The translations under genes and the position numbers were made by a program. The notes under the pieces were generated by a model. It searched no databases and was not told the origin of the DNA. It saw only the letters and a list, made by a program, of their open reading frames with translations. From assembly GCF_000317285.1 (NCBI RefSeq), contig NZ_AJLN01000135.1, positions 1 to 35,585 of the forward strand: 35,585 bases of DNA. The letters are read 5' to 3'. Each line of letters begins with the position of its first letter. Positions within the stretch are counted from its first letter, which is position 1. The stretch comes from Chlorogloeopsis fritschii PCC 6912. GTDB lineage: Bacteria > Cyanobacteriota > Cyanobacteriia > Cyanobacteriales > Nostocaceae. Of the stretch, positions 1 through 8,285 are shown one piece after another.

Positions 1-1
1 C

Positions 2-1000
2 TTTTTTGAAAAACGCGCCCTCTTTCCTAAGTTCAAATCCAAGCATGGTAAACAGTCTGTTCAGTATCCTCAAAACGTCAAGGTTGTTGATGGCAATCTT
101 AAACTCCCAGGAAATATTGGGATAGTCAAAGCCAAAATACATAGACCGATTGAAGGAAAAATAAAGACTGTTACTGTTAGTAAAGCTCCATCTGGTAAAT
201 ACTTTGCATCTATTCTGACTGAAGTAGAAGGTGATACTCCTTCCACAACACAAGGAAAGATTTATGGTGTTGATTTAGGATTAAAACACTTCGCTGTTGT
301 TACAGATGGTGAGAAGGTTTCTAAATACGATAATCCTAAACATATTGCCAAACATGAGCGAAACCTCAAACGGAAACAGAAAAAATTAGCACGTAAAGTC
401 AAGGGGAGTAATTCAAGGAATAAATATCGTAAAGTTGTTGCCAAAGTCTACGAACGAGTTAGTAACTCAAGGCAAGATTTTCTGCATAAACTTAGTTATA
501 AGTTAGTCAGCGATAGCCAAGCTGTCATAGTAGAGAATCTTCATCTTCTAGGCATGGTTCGTAATCATAATTTGGCTGCATCTATCTCTGATTGTGGATG
601 GGGGATATTCACCAATTTCTTAGCCTACAAGCTAGAACGTAAAGGTGCAAAGTTAGTAGAGATTGATAGATGGTTCCCCAGTTCCAAACTCTGCTCTCAT
701 TGTTTCTATCAGATGGGGGAAATGCCGCTAGAGGTTAGGGAATGGACTTGTCCCCATTGCGGCACTCATCACGACAGAGATGGGAATGCGTCCATCAATA
801 TTAGAGCAGAAGGAATCAGAATGCTAAAGGCGGATGGTTCAGCCGTCTGGAGCTGTAGGAGGCGAAGTAAGACCAAAACTAGGGCGAAAGTCCAAGTTGA
901 GGCATTCGCCTATGAGTACAGAAGCCCCCACTATACCCGGTACTCCGGGTTAGTGGTGGGTAGTTCACTCCCACTTACTGGCGTGACAAGGCTAAAATGA
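2..1000 (+). CDS. tnpB: TnpB, RNA-guided nuclease of IS605/IS1341-type element (5' truncated by window edge)
   Basis: The frame is open from base 2 with no start codon, so the N-terminus lies outside the window. The visible 332 residues carry all three RuvC-like acidic positions: D in GVDLGLK (codon 272-274), E in VIVENLHLL (codon 533-535) and D in the DRDGNASINI block (about 773-781). A C4 zinc ribbon (CSHC ... CPHC) lies between the second and third. This is the TnpB / OrfB_Zn_ribbon family, an omega-RNA-guided DNA endonuclease carried by IS200/IS605 elements. No tnpA is visible, which fits an IS1341-type tnpB-only element, but a tnpA could lie upstream. The last 20 or so residues are unusual because they are encoded by the right-end hairpin and by DNA beyond it, so the normal stop seems lost. 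Sure of family; element completeness unknown. Confidence 0.93.
   Translation, partial: FFEKRALFPKFKSKHGKQSVQYPQNVKVVDGNLKLPGNIGIVKAKIHRPIEGKIKTVTVSKAPSGKYFASILTEVEGDTPSTTQGKIYGVDLGLKHFAVVTDGEKVSKYDNPKHIAKHERNLKRKQKKLARKVKGSNSRNKYRKVVAKVYERVSNSRQDFLHKLSYKLVSDSQAVIVENLHLLGMVRNHNLAASISDCGWGIFTNFLAYKLERKGAKLVEIDRWFPSSKLCSHCFYQMGEMPLEVREWTCPHCGTHHDRDGNASINIRAEGIRMLKADGSAVWSCRRRSKTKTRAKVQVEAFAYEYRSPHYTRYSGLVVGSSLPLTGVTRLK
870..968 (+). ncRNA. Candidate omega-RNA scaffold at the tnpB 3' end
   Basis: In IS605-family elements the guide RNA of TnpB is transcribed from the 3' end of tnpB and the right end, with the guide just outside the element. Here the 3' end of tnpB contains a strong hairpin at about 925-960, in which ACCCGG and CCGGGT pair around TACT and CCCACTA pairs with TAGTGG. 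The hairpin is followed by TAGTTCAC. The boundaries are inferred from position and structure only; the exact right end and guide start are not known. Confidence 0.35.
925..960 (+). repeat. Right-end imperfect palindrome of the IS605-type element
   Basis: The inner stem CCCGG/CCGGG has a four-base loop, and the outer stem CCCACTA/TAGTGG has a small bulge. Subterminal hairpins recognised by TnpA are typical of IS200/IS605 right ends. It lies inside the extended tnpB reading frame. Confidence 0.6.
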
Positions 1001-1221
1001 TGTGATAGAAAAGACTCGTAGTAGCAACCTATGAGCAGAAATTGTCTAGTAAACATAACAGACTTCTTGCAGCAATCACGATCTAAGTTAATTACAACCA
1101 CAGATGGACACAGATAAACACCGATAAAATCTGTGTCCATCTGTGTCCATCTGTGATCGAGTTGTTTAAAACTAGAATCAGTGCAAGAGGTTTAGCACTA
1201 TCTTAGCCTTGACACGCTACT
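977..1221. mobile_element. MITE-like inverted-repeat element next to the TnpB right end
   Basis: GCGTGACAAGGCTAA at 981-995 is repeated in inverted orientation at 1203-1217 with one mismatch (TTAGCCTTGACACGC on the plus strand). Imperfect similarity continues outward on both sides (a CTCCC block, then ACT/AGT). The interior carries a perfect 17-bp hairpin. There is no coding capacity and no clear target-site duplication. It may be a non-autonomous transposable element, and tnpB ends inside its left terminal repeat. Confidence 0.5.
1099..1145. repeat. Perfect 17-bp inverted repeat, possible bidirectional terminator
   Basis: CACAGATGGACACAGAT (1099-1115) pairs perfectly with 1129-1145 around a 13-base loop. 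The decamer CTGTGTCCAT is tandemly repeated at 1131-1150. It lies between the converging tnpB and tpsB-like genes, so it could end transcription from either side, but no clear U-tract follows. Similar CACAGATG repeats are common intergenic repeats in cyanobacteria. Confidence 0.55.
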
Positions 1222-1263
1222 AGGGAGTGTATGTGGATAATTGAGTAACGATTTTTTGTTTGT

Positions 1264-3069
1264 TTAAAAAGGATTAGCAATAATCGAAAAATACAAGCCG
1301 TTTTCCTGCCATGAATCTTTCTCTCCAGAAATGGAAACTAAAGGAATACCCCAGTCAAGGCGGGCAGTAAGATAATCTTGAAGTTGCAAGCGCAGCCCCA
1401 ATCCTACAGACACCAAAGTATTGGTATCTAGCTCTAATTGAGAATCGTCTCTGCCAGAATCGTTCCAAGCGTTACCAAAATCTACAAAAGGAGTTAGCTG
1501 CAAAAGATTGTTACGCCCCCCCAAGCGAGCAATGGGGATTCGCACTTCCGCAGAGGCAAAAATGGCATTATCTGAGAGTAGGGCATCTTGCCGATAACCC
1601 CGAACACTTTCTATACCTCCTAAGCTAAACTGCTCAAAGGGAACAAGGGGGCGATCTGCTAATTGCACATCACCCCGCAGTAACAATAAAGTATCAGGAG
1701 CTAACAACTTTACCCACTGTGCTTGCCCTCTCCAAGCTACAAAACGTCCATCTGGTGGATTTTCGTTAATAGTTGCATTAAAGGCATCGAGTCCAATGCT
1801 AAACTGGGAACGCAGGGCAAATACTTCTTGGCTACTGCGAGAAGTCCATTCTTGAAAAAAGCGTACAGCCGTAATTCGCGTTCTTCCCTCATCATCTGTT
1901 CCCGATCCCGGAAAGGGAAGTTCTCCATTTAAAAAGCTGGCTTCGCTTTCGCGGCGAGTTGCTGTTACACCCAAGGAAAATTCTCGTGTTGGTGTTAGGA
2001 TTACTGGCTGGCGGAAGGTTAATTCATAGTAATTAGAGTTGGACTGAATATCGAGAACGTTGAAGGGTCTTTCAATTACTCTATTATCAGATGTTCCGTA
2101 GCTAAATGATAGAGTGCCGTTACGGGGATTGATGGGCAGCGTATAGTACAAATCAAAGGCATTGCTGCCATCAGTATTGGTGTAGACAGCGCTAATGCTA
2201 TCGCCCCATCCGAGGAGATTGCCTTCATTGACTTGTACTTGGCGGCGAAAACTACCCACCGCAGGCGATCGCCCGTTATCCAATACTACTTGCACATTAA
2301 AAGTATCTGCTTCCTTAATTTGCACTTCTAATAAACTTTGTCCCGGATCTGTACCCGCCGATAGCTCGGCTGATAAATTTTGAATTAGGGGATTAAGTTG
2401 TAATAGTTGCAATGCTTCTAATAAGCGATCGCGATTTAAAGGTTTTTTTGTAGCGATCGCCAGGCGACTTCGCACGTAACCGGGATTGAGTCTACGAGTA
2501 CCTGTAACTTGAATTTCCTCCAATTCTCCTTCGACTACCCGGATTTCGACTACACCTTCCTGGAGTTTTTGCGGTGGAATATATGCTCCGGATGTAATGT
2601 ATCCTCTACTTACATAAAAATTTGTAATTTCCGTTCTTACCTGAAATAGTTCTACCAGAGTAATAGGACGGTTGGTGTAAGGTTCGGTAATTTTTGCGAA
2701 ATCTTCTGGGCGAAAGACACTACTGCCTGTGATTGCAAATTTTTTAACGATAATAGTTTGAGGAATTTTCGCACCAGGAGGAGTTTGTTCTGGAACCGCA
2801 GGTTTTGTTGGAGGTGGGAGTAATTCTTCTGGAGGCGGTAGAGGTTGTGGTGGTAGAAGTTCGGGCAGTGGTTGAGTTGAAGGTGGTTTTGTTTGCCGAG
2901 GAATGGTTGGAAAGATAGGGTTTTGGGCGCTTGGCTGAAGGGGCGATTGTTTAATAGGAATAACTTGTGCTTGCAATGGTTTAATAATAGTTGCATTGGA
3001 AATGATTACCAAATTCAAAGCCAACCAGTATTTGTAAACTTTTGATTTCAAGCGAAATTTACCGAACAT
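1264..3069 (-). CDS. ShlB/FhaC/HecB-type two-partner secretion outer-membrane transporter (TpsB)
   Basis: This is an Omp85-superfamily pore that exports a large TpsA exoprotein. The frame is open to 3105 (TTG), but ATG at 3069 begins a good signal peptide: basic start, hydrophobic WLALNLVIIS, cleavage near LQAQ. I therefore chose 3069 (601 aa). A proline-rich linker (about residues 35-100) comes next. Two POTRA-like segments follow: one from IVKKFAITGSSVF to about residue 185, and one beginning at TRRLNPGYVRSRL. A C-terminal beta-barrel then contains the conserved VRGY loop motif (GGIESVRGYRQD) and ends in a C-terminal Phe (IIANPF), as outer-membrane barrels do. No filamentous-haemagglutinin-like TpsA partner is adjacent, so the substrate is unknown. 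Family call is firm. Confidence 0.93.
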   Translation of the reverse strand: MFGKFRLKSKVYKYWLALNLVIISNATIIKPLQAQVIPIKQSPLQPSAQNPIFPTIPRQTKPPSTQPLPELLPPQPLPPPEELLPPPTKPAVPEQTPPGAKIPQTIIVKKFAITGSSVFRPEDFAKITEPYTNRPITLVELFQVRTEITNFYVSRGYITSGAYIPPQKLQEGVVEIRVVEGELEEIQVTGTRRLNPGYVRSRLAIATKKPLNRDRLLEALQLLQLNPLIQNLSAELSAGTDPGQSLLEVQIKEADTFNVQVVLDNGRSPAVGSFRRQVQVNEGNLLGWGDSISAVYTNTDGSNAFDLYYTLPINPRNGTLSFSYGTSDNRVIERPFNVLDIQSNSNYYELTFRQPVILTPTREFSLGVTATRRESEASFLNGELPFPGSGTDDEGRTRITAVRFFQEWTSRSSQEVFALRSQFSIGLDAFNATINENPPDGRFVAWRGQAQWVKLLAPDTLLLLRGDVQLADRPLVPFEQFSLGGIESVRGYRQDALLSDNAIFASAEVRIPIARLGGRNNLLQLTPFVDFGNAWNDSGRDDSQLELDTNTLVSVGLGLRLQLQDYLTARLDWGIPLVSISGEKDSWQENGLYFSIIANPF

Positions 3070-3229
3070 GACAAAAGCGTAGAGGATAACCTTGAACACC
3101 AACAATTAAAGCCAGTCTATAAAAAGTTAAATATTAACATCTCTGGAGTATAAAATGTAAGAAATTTAAATTGTGATTAGAAGTAAAACTCATTATAAAA
3201 TTTTACTTTCAACTGACACCGTAGAGAAA

Positions 3230-3694
3230 ATGGCGAAGGAAATAGAGCGTAAATATTTAGTCCAAGGAAATGATTGGCGAAAACTTTCTCAAGGCAGTGT
3301 ATATCGTCAAGGATACATTGCCACGCAAGATGGAGTGACGGTACGGGTACGTATAGCAGGAGAAAAAGGATTCTTAACTATTAAAGGGCCTAGTGTCAAA
3401 TATTCTAGATCGGAATTTGAGTATCCGATTCCAATTGAAGATGCCCAAGAAATGCTTGATACATTATGTCAACGCCCTTTTATAGAAAAAATCAGATACA
3501 GAGTAGAGTGGGGTAATTTGATTTGGGAAATAGATGAGTTTGATGGTGTAAATAAAGGATTAATCTTAGCAGAAGTCGAACTAAATGATGAAGCACAAGA
3601 AATTGAATTACCACCCTGGATTGGCAGAGAAGTTTCCGACGATCCCAGGTATTTTAATAGTAATTTAGTTAAACGTCCTTTTTCACAATGGTAA
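3230..3694 (+). CDS. CYTH-domain (triphosphate tunnel) protein, likely inorganic triphosphatase
   Basis: The 154-residue protein starts with MAKEIERKYL, containing the CYTH signature ExExK (E4, E6, K8). Further tunnel-lining charged strands follow: TVRVRIAGEKGFLTIKG, YRVEWGNLIWEIDEFDG and AEVEL. CYTH proteins of this length in bacteria and cyanobacteria act mostly as metal-dependent triphosphatases, often on inorganic triphosphate. The frame is open upstream to a GTG at 3173, but the conserved N-terminus begins at ATG 3230, so the longer start is rejected. It stands alone and diverges from tpsB. The exact substrate cannot be read from sequence. Confidence 0.92.
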   Translation: MAKEIERKYLVQGNDWRKLSQGSVYRQGYIATQDGVTVRVRIAGEKGFLTIKGPSVKYSRSEFEYPIPIEDAQEMLDTLCQRPFIEKIRYRVEWGNLIWEIDEFDGVNKGLILAEVELNDEAQEIELPPWIGREVSDDPRYFNSNLVKRPFSQW

Positions 3695-4156
3695 TTGCTG
3701 ATTAATTCCTCAGAATAACACAAAAAACAGAATTTAATTAGTTTACTCTATACCTTAAAATGTAGCTCTTCAAAGTAGAGTACAGCTATTCTATCTTCAA
3801 GCCGAGCGGAAGAAAAACTACAGGATTGTTCATTAACTGAAGGGGCTATGCTCAAATCTACAGGTTAAACAGAAAGAGCATTCGCCTTGTTCGCACTCTA
3901 CAAATTCTCACGGAACTCTGAGTGAGTTAATAATTAAGGCATTTCTTTTGTGAAATTGTTATATATTTCTTATCAATACCTTATTTTTTTAGTTTATCTC
4001 TTTATTTAAGAAGTAAATATTATAAACTGCTCAAACCAAAACGAATAAAAAACTTTCTTTTTCTACCTTTATTTTATATGCAGGTAGCATTGATCGCACT
4101 TTTGAAGGGGAATCAGGCAAAGCAGCTCTAAATGAGCGATCGCTAAACTCATTCAT
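3695..4156. other. Intergenic, 462 bp
   Basis: AT-rich DNA upstream of the HdeD-like gene. One HIP1 octamer lies at 4136-4143. I see no ORF, RNA gene or strong inverted repeat. It presumably holds the promoter of the downstream gene. Confidence 0.5.
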
Positions 4157-4885
4157 ATGTTTAGAAGATCCAAATATCAGCCAGACACAAGGCTTCGTAC
4201 TCCTATGGCGATTACTTTAATTTGGAAGCCCTCGGCACGGAAACAACGAGCGGCAAGGCGCAGGGCTTTGTACTCCAATCAGAATGGCATTACTCATAAC
4301 AAAAGCCAGATTCGGAAAAACTACGGAGTACATAAAATTCAACATACCACTACACCCGAAGTTAGAGAAGAATTACGAAAGAATTTGGGATGGGCGATCG
4401 CTTTAGGTATTGTGATTATCGTTTTGGGTTTGGTAGCGATCGGAAAGCCATTTTTCACTGCTTTCACATTAATATTGGTTTTTGCCTGGTTATTTATTGT
4501 TAGTGGAATGTTCTTGTTAATTTACGCGTTTAAAACTCATCAAACTGGAAATTTTCTGCTCAAACTATTAGTTGGATTGCTTTATCTAATAGCAGGAATT
4601 ATCTTACTACAAAACTCCATAAAAGGTGTAGCATCAGCATTGGGATTCTCCATTCTTCTCAAAGGAATTTTTCAGGTTAATTTGGCATTGCAACTACGAC
4701 CGTTACCTAATTGGGGTTGGGTTTTATTCAGTGGCATTTCAGGCGTTCTCCTTGGTATGATAATTTGGAATTACACAAGTGTAGAGAACCCATTATTTTT
4801 GGCAAGCTTTGTTGGCATTGACCTACTATTTGATGGATTGTGGATGGTTTTGCTATCTTCCTCTGTCTATCGTGCACTGAAATAG
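4157..4885 (+). CDS. HdeD/DUF308-family membrane protein
   Basis: From about residue 70 to the end there are six closely packed hydrophobic segments (for example LGWAIALGIVIIVLGLVAIG and LLVGLLYLIAGIILL), as in HdeD-like proteins. In Escherichia coli HdeD contributes to acid resistance; cyanobacterial members are uncharacterised. The first 60 residues are atypical and very basic (KPSARKQRAARRRA). The family-like part begins near HTTTPEVREEL. ATGs exist at 4157 and 4205. No ATG lies close to the family start, although GGAG at 4325-4328 precedes an in-frame ATT at 4337, which would give 182 residues, the usual length. The 5' part also has a degenerate direct repeat. Family call good, start uncertain. 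Confidence 0.82.
   Translation: MFRRSKYQPDTRLRTPMAITLIWKPSARKQRAARRRALYSNQNGITHNKSQIRKNYGVHKIQHTTTPEVREELRKNLGWAIALGIVIIVLGLVAIGKPFFTAFTLILVFAWLFIVSGMFLLIYAFKTHQTGNFLLKLLVGLLYLIAGIILLQNSIKGVASALGFSILLKGIFQVNLALQLRPLPNWGWVLFSGISGVLLGMIIWNYTSVENPLFLASFVGIDLLFDGLWMVLLSSSVYRALK
4191..4292 (+). repeat. Degenerate direct repeat inside the 5' part of the HdeD-like ORF
   Basis: GGCTTCGTACTCC followed by ATGGCGATTAC (4191-4215) recurs as GGCTTTGTACTCC followed by AATGGCATTAC (4264-4292), about 73 bp away. It may reflect an old tandem duplication that created the odd N-terminal extension. Similarity judged by eye only. Confidence 0.35.
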
Positions 4886-4888
4886 CAA

Positions 4889-5998
4889 TTAAGAGCCAAC
4901 AATAAATCGACTCTTGTTACCAAAACTTTTCTTGACAATTAGGAGCGAAACGATACTTGCTCCCACTGAGAAGAGAAAAATTAATGAAAAAGAAAGTAGA
5001 TTAGCTTCAGTCCAAAACGCATTAAATTCAAATTTATTAGCTGCTCCAGAGTAAGCAATAATAAAGTAACCGTGGAGAAAATAGATCCCAAAACTCAATT
5101 CGGCTAAAAAACTCATTAGCTCATGAAACCGTTTTGGTAAGCGTAATTCAAATAGCCACAAAAAGTAAATAATGAGTACGCACAAAATTAGTTTACTTAA
5201 TGAATTAATTGCTGTTGGTCTTGGTGTAATTGTAAATTCTAAAATCGTCAGTATAACAAAGCTGATTAGCAACCATACATATTTCTTCTTTAGAACCACA
5301 AAGATTTTGTCTCGATAGCGCGAGCAAAACATACCAATCATATAAACAGAAAGAAAATGGACAAATGACTGGATAGGATTGGCGTTGTACTGTGCTCTAG
5401 GTATAATTGCAGTTATTACTAGTAGTATTGGAAGTATCCAATAGCTTTTGGGGTGTCTATCTACCCATATTAATACAGGCGAAATTATATAAAAAATGGT
5501 AATCATTGGAATGAACCAGAATGGGGGTAAATGCGCTCCAGTTAGAAAATACATGAGGATTTGTCCGGGAAGTGACCAATCAGAAAAATGATATTGAAAC
5601 CAATCTGGTGGAGTATAAATTTTTTCAACTAAGCAAAGTTGAATAGCTGGTATTGATATGAAGAAGTAAGGTAAAATCACGTATTGCAGCTTTTTACTTA
5701 AGTACTTTTTGTACTCATATTTGGAAGAAAGAAATTGGAAAAGAAAACCTGCTATAAAGACAAAATATACAGTTCCATTGCCAATTAAAATGTAAGTAAT
5801 TTTTTCTATGGTTTCATTCCTCCACTGAAGAGCAGCAATGATATGTGTAGCCACAATTGTGAGGATTGCAAAGCCACGAAAGTTATGTATATACCTTAAA
5901 AAATTGGAGGAATTTTTGGTATTTTTACTTGGACTCATTTCATTTGAATATGTCCCTGTCATGCCAATTACCCCGCAAATTTTGATTCCATAACACAT
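4889..5998 (-). CDS. Acyltransferase family 3 (AT3) integral membrane protein
   Basis: This 369-residue protein has about ten hydrophobic segments. The AT3 core motif lies near the start (RYIHNFRGFAILTIVATHI, with R and H on the first membrane helix), and the family feature FGIYFLHGYF is near the C-terminus. AT3 proteins transfer O-acyl (usually acetyl) groups to surface polysaccharides or other exported molecules. Two further ATGs (5962, 5938) lie before the first helix and could be the true start. Its stop is three bases from that of the convergent HdeD-like gene. Location near the polysaccharide cluster suggests, but does not prove, modification of that polymer. Confidence 0.88.
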   Translation of the reverse strand: MCYGIKICGVIGMTGTYSNEMSPSKNTKNSSNFLRYIHNFRGFAILTIVATHIIAALQWRNETIEKITYILIGNGTVYFVFIAGFLFQFLSSKYEYKKYLSKKLQYVILPYFFISIPAIQLCLVEKIYTPPDWFQYHFSDWSLPGQILMYFLTGAHLPPFWFIPMITIFYIISPVLIWVDRHPKSYWILPILLVITAIIPRAQYNANPIQSFVHFLSVYMIGMFCSRYRDKIFVVLKKKYVWLLISFVILTILEFTITPRPTAINSLSKLILCVLIIYFLWLFELRLPKRFHELMSFLAELSFGIYFLHGYFIIAYSGAANKFEFNAFWTEANLLSFSLIFLFSVGASIVSLLIVKKSFGNKSRFIVGS

Positions 5999-6165
5999 AA
6001 TAACTGCTACTATTTTCTAAAACTTTGCCATTAGTTTGAGAGAATCGGAGTCTCTACTCTAGTTATCTTTACTAGATTCAACCTAGTAACAAGGGAATTA
6101 AATTCATGGCATCATTTAGTTAGTTTTTGCAGTCACTTTACCCACAATAATTGTTCGTATTTCAC

Positions 6166-6374
6166 ATCTTGCACCAGTTGTTTGATTACGATTTTTGTAA
6201 GGTGGGCATTGCCTGTAACGTCAAAATAAGGTTTTGAGTCAAATCTAAGCAATGCCCAACGCCAGTTCGCACAACGGGGGGAACCCTCCGAAGTTCTGAT
6301 CGGCGGAAGCCGCCGCTCAGACTTCTCTCCGCAAGCGACTGGCTCCCCTACGGTTATTGAGAAAGGTGCAAGAT
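6166..6374. mobile_element. MITE-like element with 10-bp perfect terminal inverted repeats
   Basis: ATCTTGCACC (6166-6175) and GGTGCAAGAT (6365-6374) are perfect inverted repeats bounding 209 non-coding bases. The interior contains a second inverted repeat (GGGCATTGCC around 6204 against GCAATGCCC at 6249) and the GC-rich stem GGCGGAAGCCGCC near 6302. No obvious target-site duplication. It lies between the hydrolase-like and AT3 genes and makes up most of that 385-bp gap. Confidence 0.5.
6196..6352 (+). repeat. Dispersed repeat, copy A
   Basis: Three blocks, TGTAAGGTGGGCATTG (6196-6211), GCAATGCCCAACGCCAGT (6249-6266) and ACTGGCTCCCCTACG (6338-6352), recur in the same order on the opposite strand at 33268-33386. 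The DNA between the blocks differs. Small dispersed repeats of this composition are common in Nostoc. Confidence 0.6.
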
Positions 6375-6383
6375 CTCAGGCAT

Positions 6384-8234
6384 TCAACTATGATTTTGAC
6401 TAAAGTCAATTAATGCTTTGTACTTGGGTGAACTTTTTTGTTCTAAATACTCTAAAGCGCCCCAACTACCCCATTTACTTGGTGAACCAATATCAACAAA
6501 ATGCATGAATAATCCACCTCCAGCTTTTTGCCAACTATTTAGTAATTGAGAATACAAGTCATACATTGCTGGATGGCGATTTAATTCGATAAAGAAATTT
6601 GTCAATTTTTCGTTATTTTCTACTCCAGAATGGCCAACAATGTGTTGTCCACCTTCATAAGCAACTAGCTTCAGTCCTTTTTTTCGGGCTACCTTGGCAT
6701 GATAAATGAAGCTGTTGTAATTATCTACTAAGCTATCTTGAGATTTCTCAAGTAACTTTCCTGTTTTTAAATGTTGAATTGCTTTACCAAAACCACCATC
6801 TGAATCATTTAACCAAGACTCTACTTTTTGGGAATTTTCTGGTGTACCCAAATCTCTACCAAAATAGCCAGCGATCGCATAAGCATCAATTCCATGTTGA
6901 TAACAGGGTTTATTACCTTCTCCTACCCAAGACTGGCAATCTAGGGCTGCATTCTCTAACCCTTGCCATCCAGTATGAGTACCCATCACGCAAACTACCC
7001 GTTTGTTTTGTTTACCAAAGGTATTTTTCCAGATATCGCACATTTGAGCAGTACGCATACCATACCACTGCATTTGAACGTGTTCTTTATCCTTGCCCCA
7101 TCTCGCTTGTCCTTGTTGTAAGGCATAATCTGCTTGGGGAAATTGCCCATTCCAAACCTCATTAGAAAACTCTACATAAGCCTTTAAATTTGATTTCAAT
7201 TTCTTCTTAACAATTTGGGCAAATTTAGCCATGTATTCATCGGTAGCCATGTGCGGCATATTGAACCACGGTTCAGCATTAGCCTTATTGGCTAGAGCAA
7301 TCATTACCTCTACTGGCACTCCTTTTAATGCATAGGAGGCAGCTGTTGTTTTTGGACGAGAAAACCACTCTTTTTGCTTAGAGCCATTCGTTTGCATCCA
7401 ATCCATAAAACGAAATGCTCTAAAGTTTTTAATTTTGTTTATAAAAGTGGGATTAAATATTTCACCTTTAGTGTAAAGTGGTAAGTTTTCTGCTCTGACT
7501 ACTCGAATGTTACGAATATAGTTACCTGTCTTTTTTGGATCGGTAGAAGTAATAGTAATTAATATACCTCCGCCTCCTTTTGAATTTACATTAATTACAT
7601 CTCGACCAGCAGTTGAGGCAGCTTTATCTTGTTGGGCATCAAAACCATACGAAATTGTGCCTTCACCTTCATAAAAAACAATATACTTTCCAGAAGGATA
7701 ATGACCTGGTATTTCTCTATATAATAAAGTGCTAACTCTAGTGTATTTAGGAGTTTCACTAGGTGCTGGTAGGGATTTAACCCAACCATCTTTGTCTAAA
7801 TTTAAAAGATTATATTCATTTGTGTCCCATTCGCCATTACAGCCGGGATCAGTTTTCACGCATTGAGTAATCCATTGCCGAGAAGACTTAAAAGCATCCA
7901 AAAAGGGTAATTGTGTTGACCAATCAGCAATACCATTCAGACCAATTCCCAAGGCTGGAGTAGAAGTAACAACACTTTTTTTAGGACTAGCTTTGTCAGT
8001 GGTAGCAACAGTTTCTGTGGGAGTAGTAGTGACAGTAGTAACAACATTTTTTTCTGTACTAGCAGTAACAACTGTTTGTTTATTTAATGGCAAACAACTA
8101 CTAATAATTGTTGAAAAACTCAGCAAAGCTAGACAGAGATAAATCAAAATTTTCTTTTGAATGTATAACCTAATTAGCGCACTTCTCCAATGAGATAATT
8201 TGGTAATTAATACATTAAAAAAAGACATAAGCAT
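6384..8234 (-). CDS. Lipoprotein with clan GH-A-like glycoside hydrolase fold
   Basis: A 616-residue exported protein. After a basic N-terminus comes the hydrophobic segment IYLCLALLSFSTIISSC, whose end (ISSC) fits a lipobox. A Thr/Val-rich linker (TVTTTPTETVATT) and a beta-rich region follow. The C-terminal half resembles a beta/alpha barrel hydrolase: EFSNEVWNG near residue 359 has the Asn-Glu acid/base signature of clan GH-A, and AYEGGQH near residue 527 could supply the nucleophile Glu. Related cyanobacterial proteins are often annotated as cellulose-binding or hypothetical. It could trim or remodel extracellular polysaccharide. Substrate unknown; the enzymatic role is inference. ATG 8234 and ATG 8228 are both possible starts. 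Confidence 0.7.
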   Translation of the reverse strand: MLMSFFNVLITKLSHWRSALIRLYIQKKILIYLCLALLSFSTIISSCLPLNKQTVVTASTEKNVVTTVTTTPTETVATTDKASPKKSVVTSTPALGIGLNGIADWSTQLPFLDAFKSSRQWITQCVKTDPGCNGEWDTNEYNLLNLDKDGWVKSLPAPSETPKYTRVSTLLYREIPGHYPSGKYIVFYEGEGTISYGFDAQQDKAASTAGRDVINVNSKGGGGILITITSTDPKKTGNYIRNIRVVRAENLPLYTKGEIFNPTFINKIKNFRAFRFMDWMQTNGSKQKEWFSRPKTTAASYALKGVPVEVMIALANKANAEPWFNMPHMATDEYMAKFAQIVKKKLKSNLKAYVEFSNEVWNGQFPQADYALQQGQARWGKDKEHVQMQWYGMRTAQMCDIWKNTFGKQNKRVVCVMGTHTGWQGLENAALDCQSWVGEGNKPCYQHGIDAYAIAGYFGRDLGTPENSQKVESWLNDSDGGFGKAIQHLKTGKLLEKSQDSLVDNYNSFIYHAKVARKKGLKLVAYEGGQHIVGHSGVENNEKLTNFFIELNRHPAMYDLYSQLLNSWQKAGGGLFMHFVDIGSPSKWGSWGALEYLEQKSSPKYKALIDFSQNHS

Positions 8235-8285
8235 ATTCGTTGCGATGATTTACCACATTTACCCTTCAAGATGATTTAAAAGAAG

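Noticed and set aside
262-444. Minus-strand ORF opposite tnpB
   Set aside because: Lies wholly inside the well-supported tnpB coding strand; leucine-rich antisense shadow.
1131-1150. Tandem decamers as a direct-repeat operator
   Set aside because: They are part of a larger palindromic intergenic repeat and lie downstream of both neighbouring genes, not at a promoter.
2652-2996. 114-codon minus-strand ORF inside tpsB
   Set aside because: Alternative frame of the proline-rich and POTRA region of tpsB; no start signal.
3173-3229. N-terminal extension of the CYTH protein
   Set aside because: Starts at GTG, unlike the family; the conserved ExExK region begins right after the ATG at 3230.
6779-7165. 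128-codon plus-strand ORF
   Set aside because: Antisense shadow of the hydrolase-like gene; His/Tyr-rich with no domain pattern.
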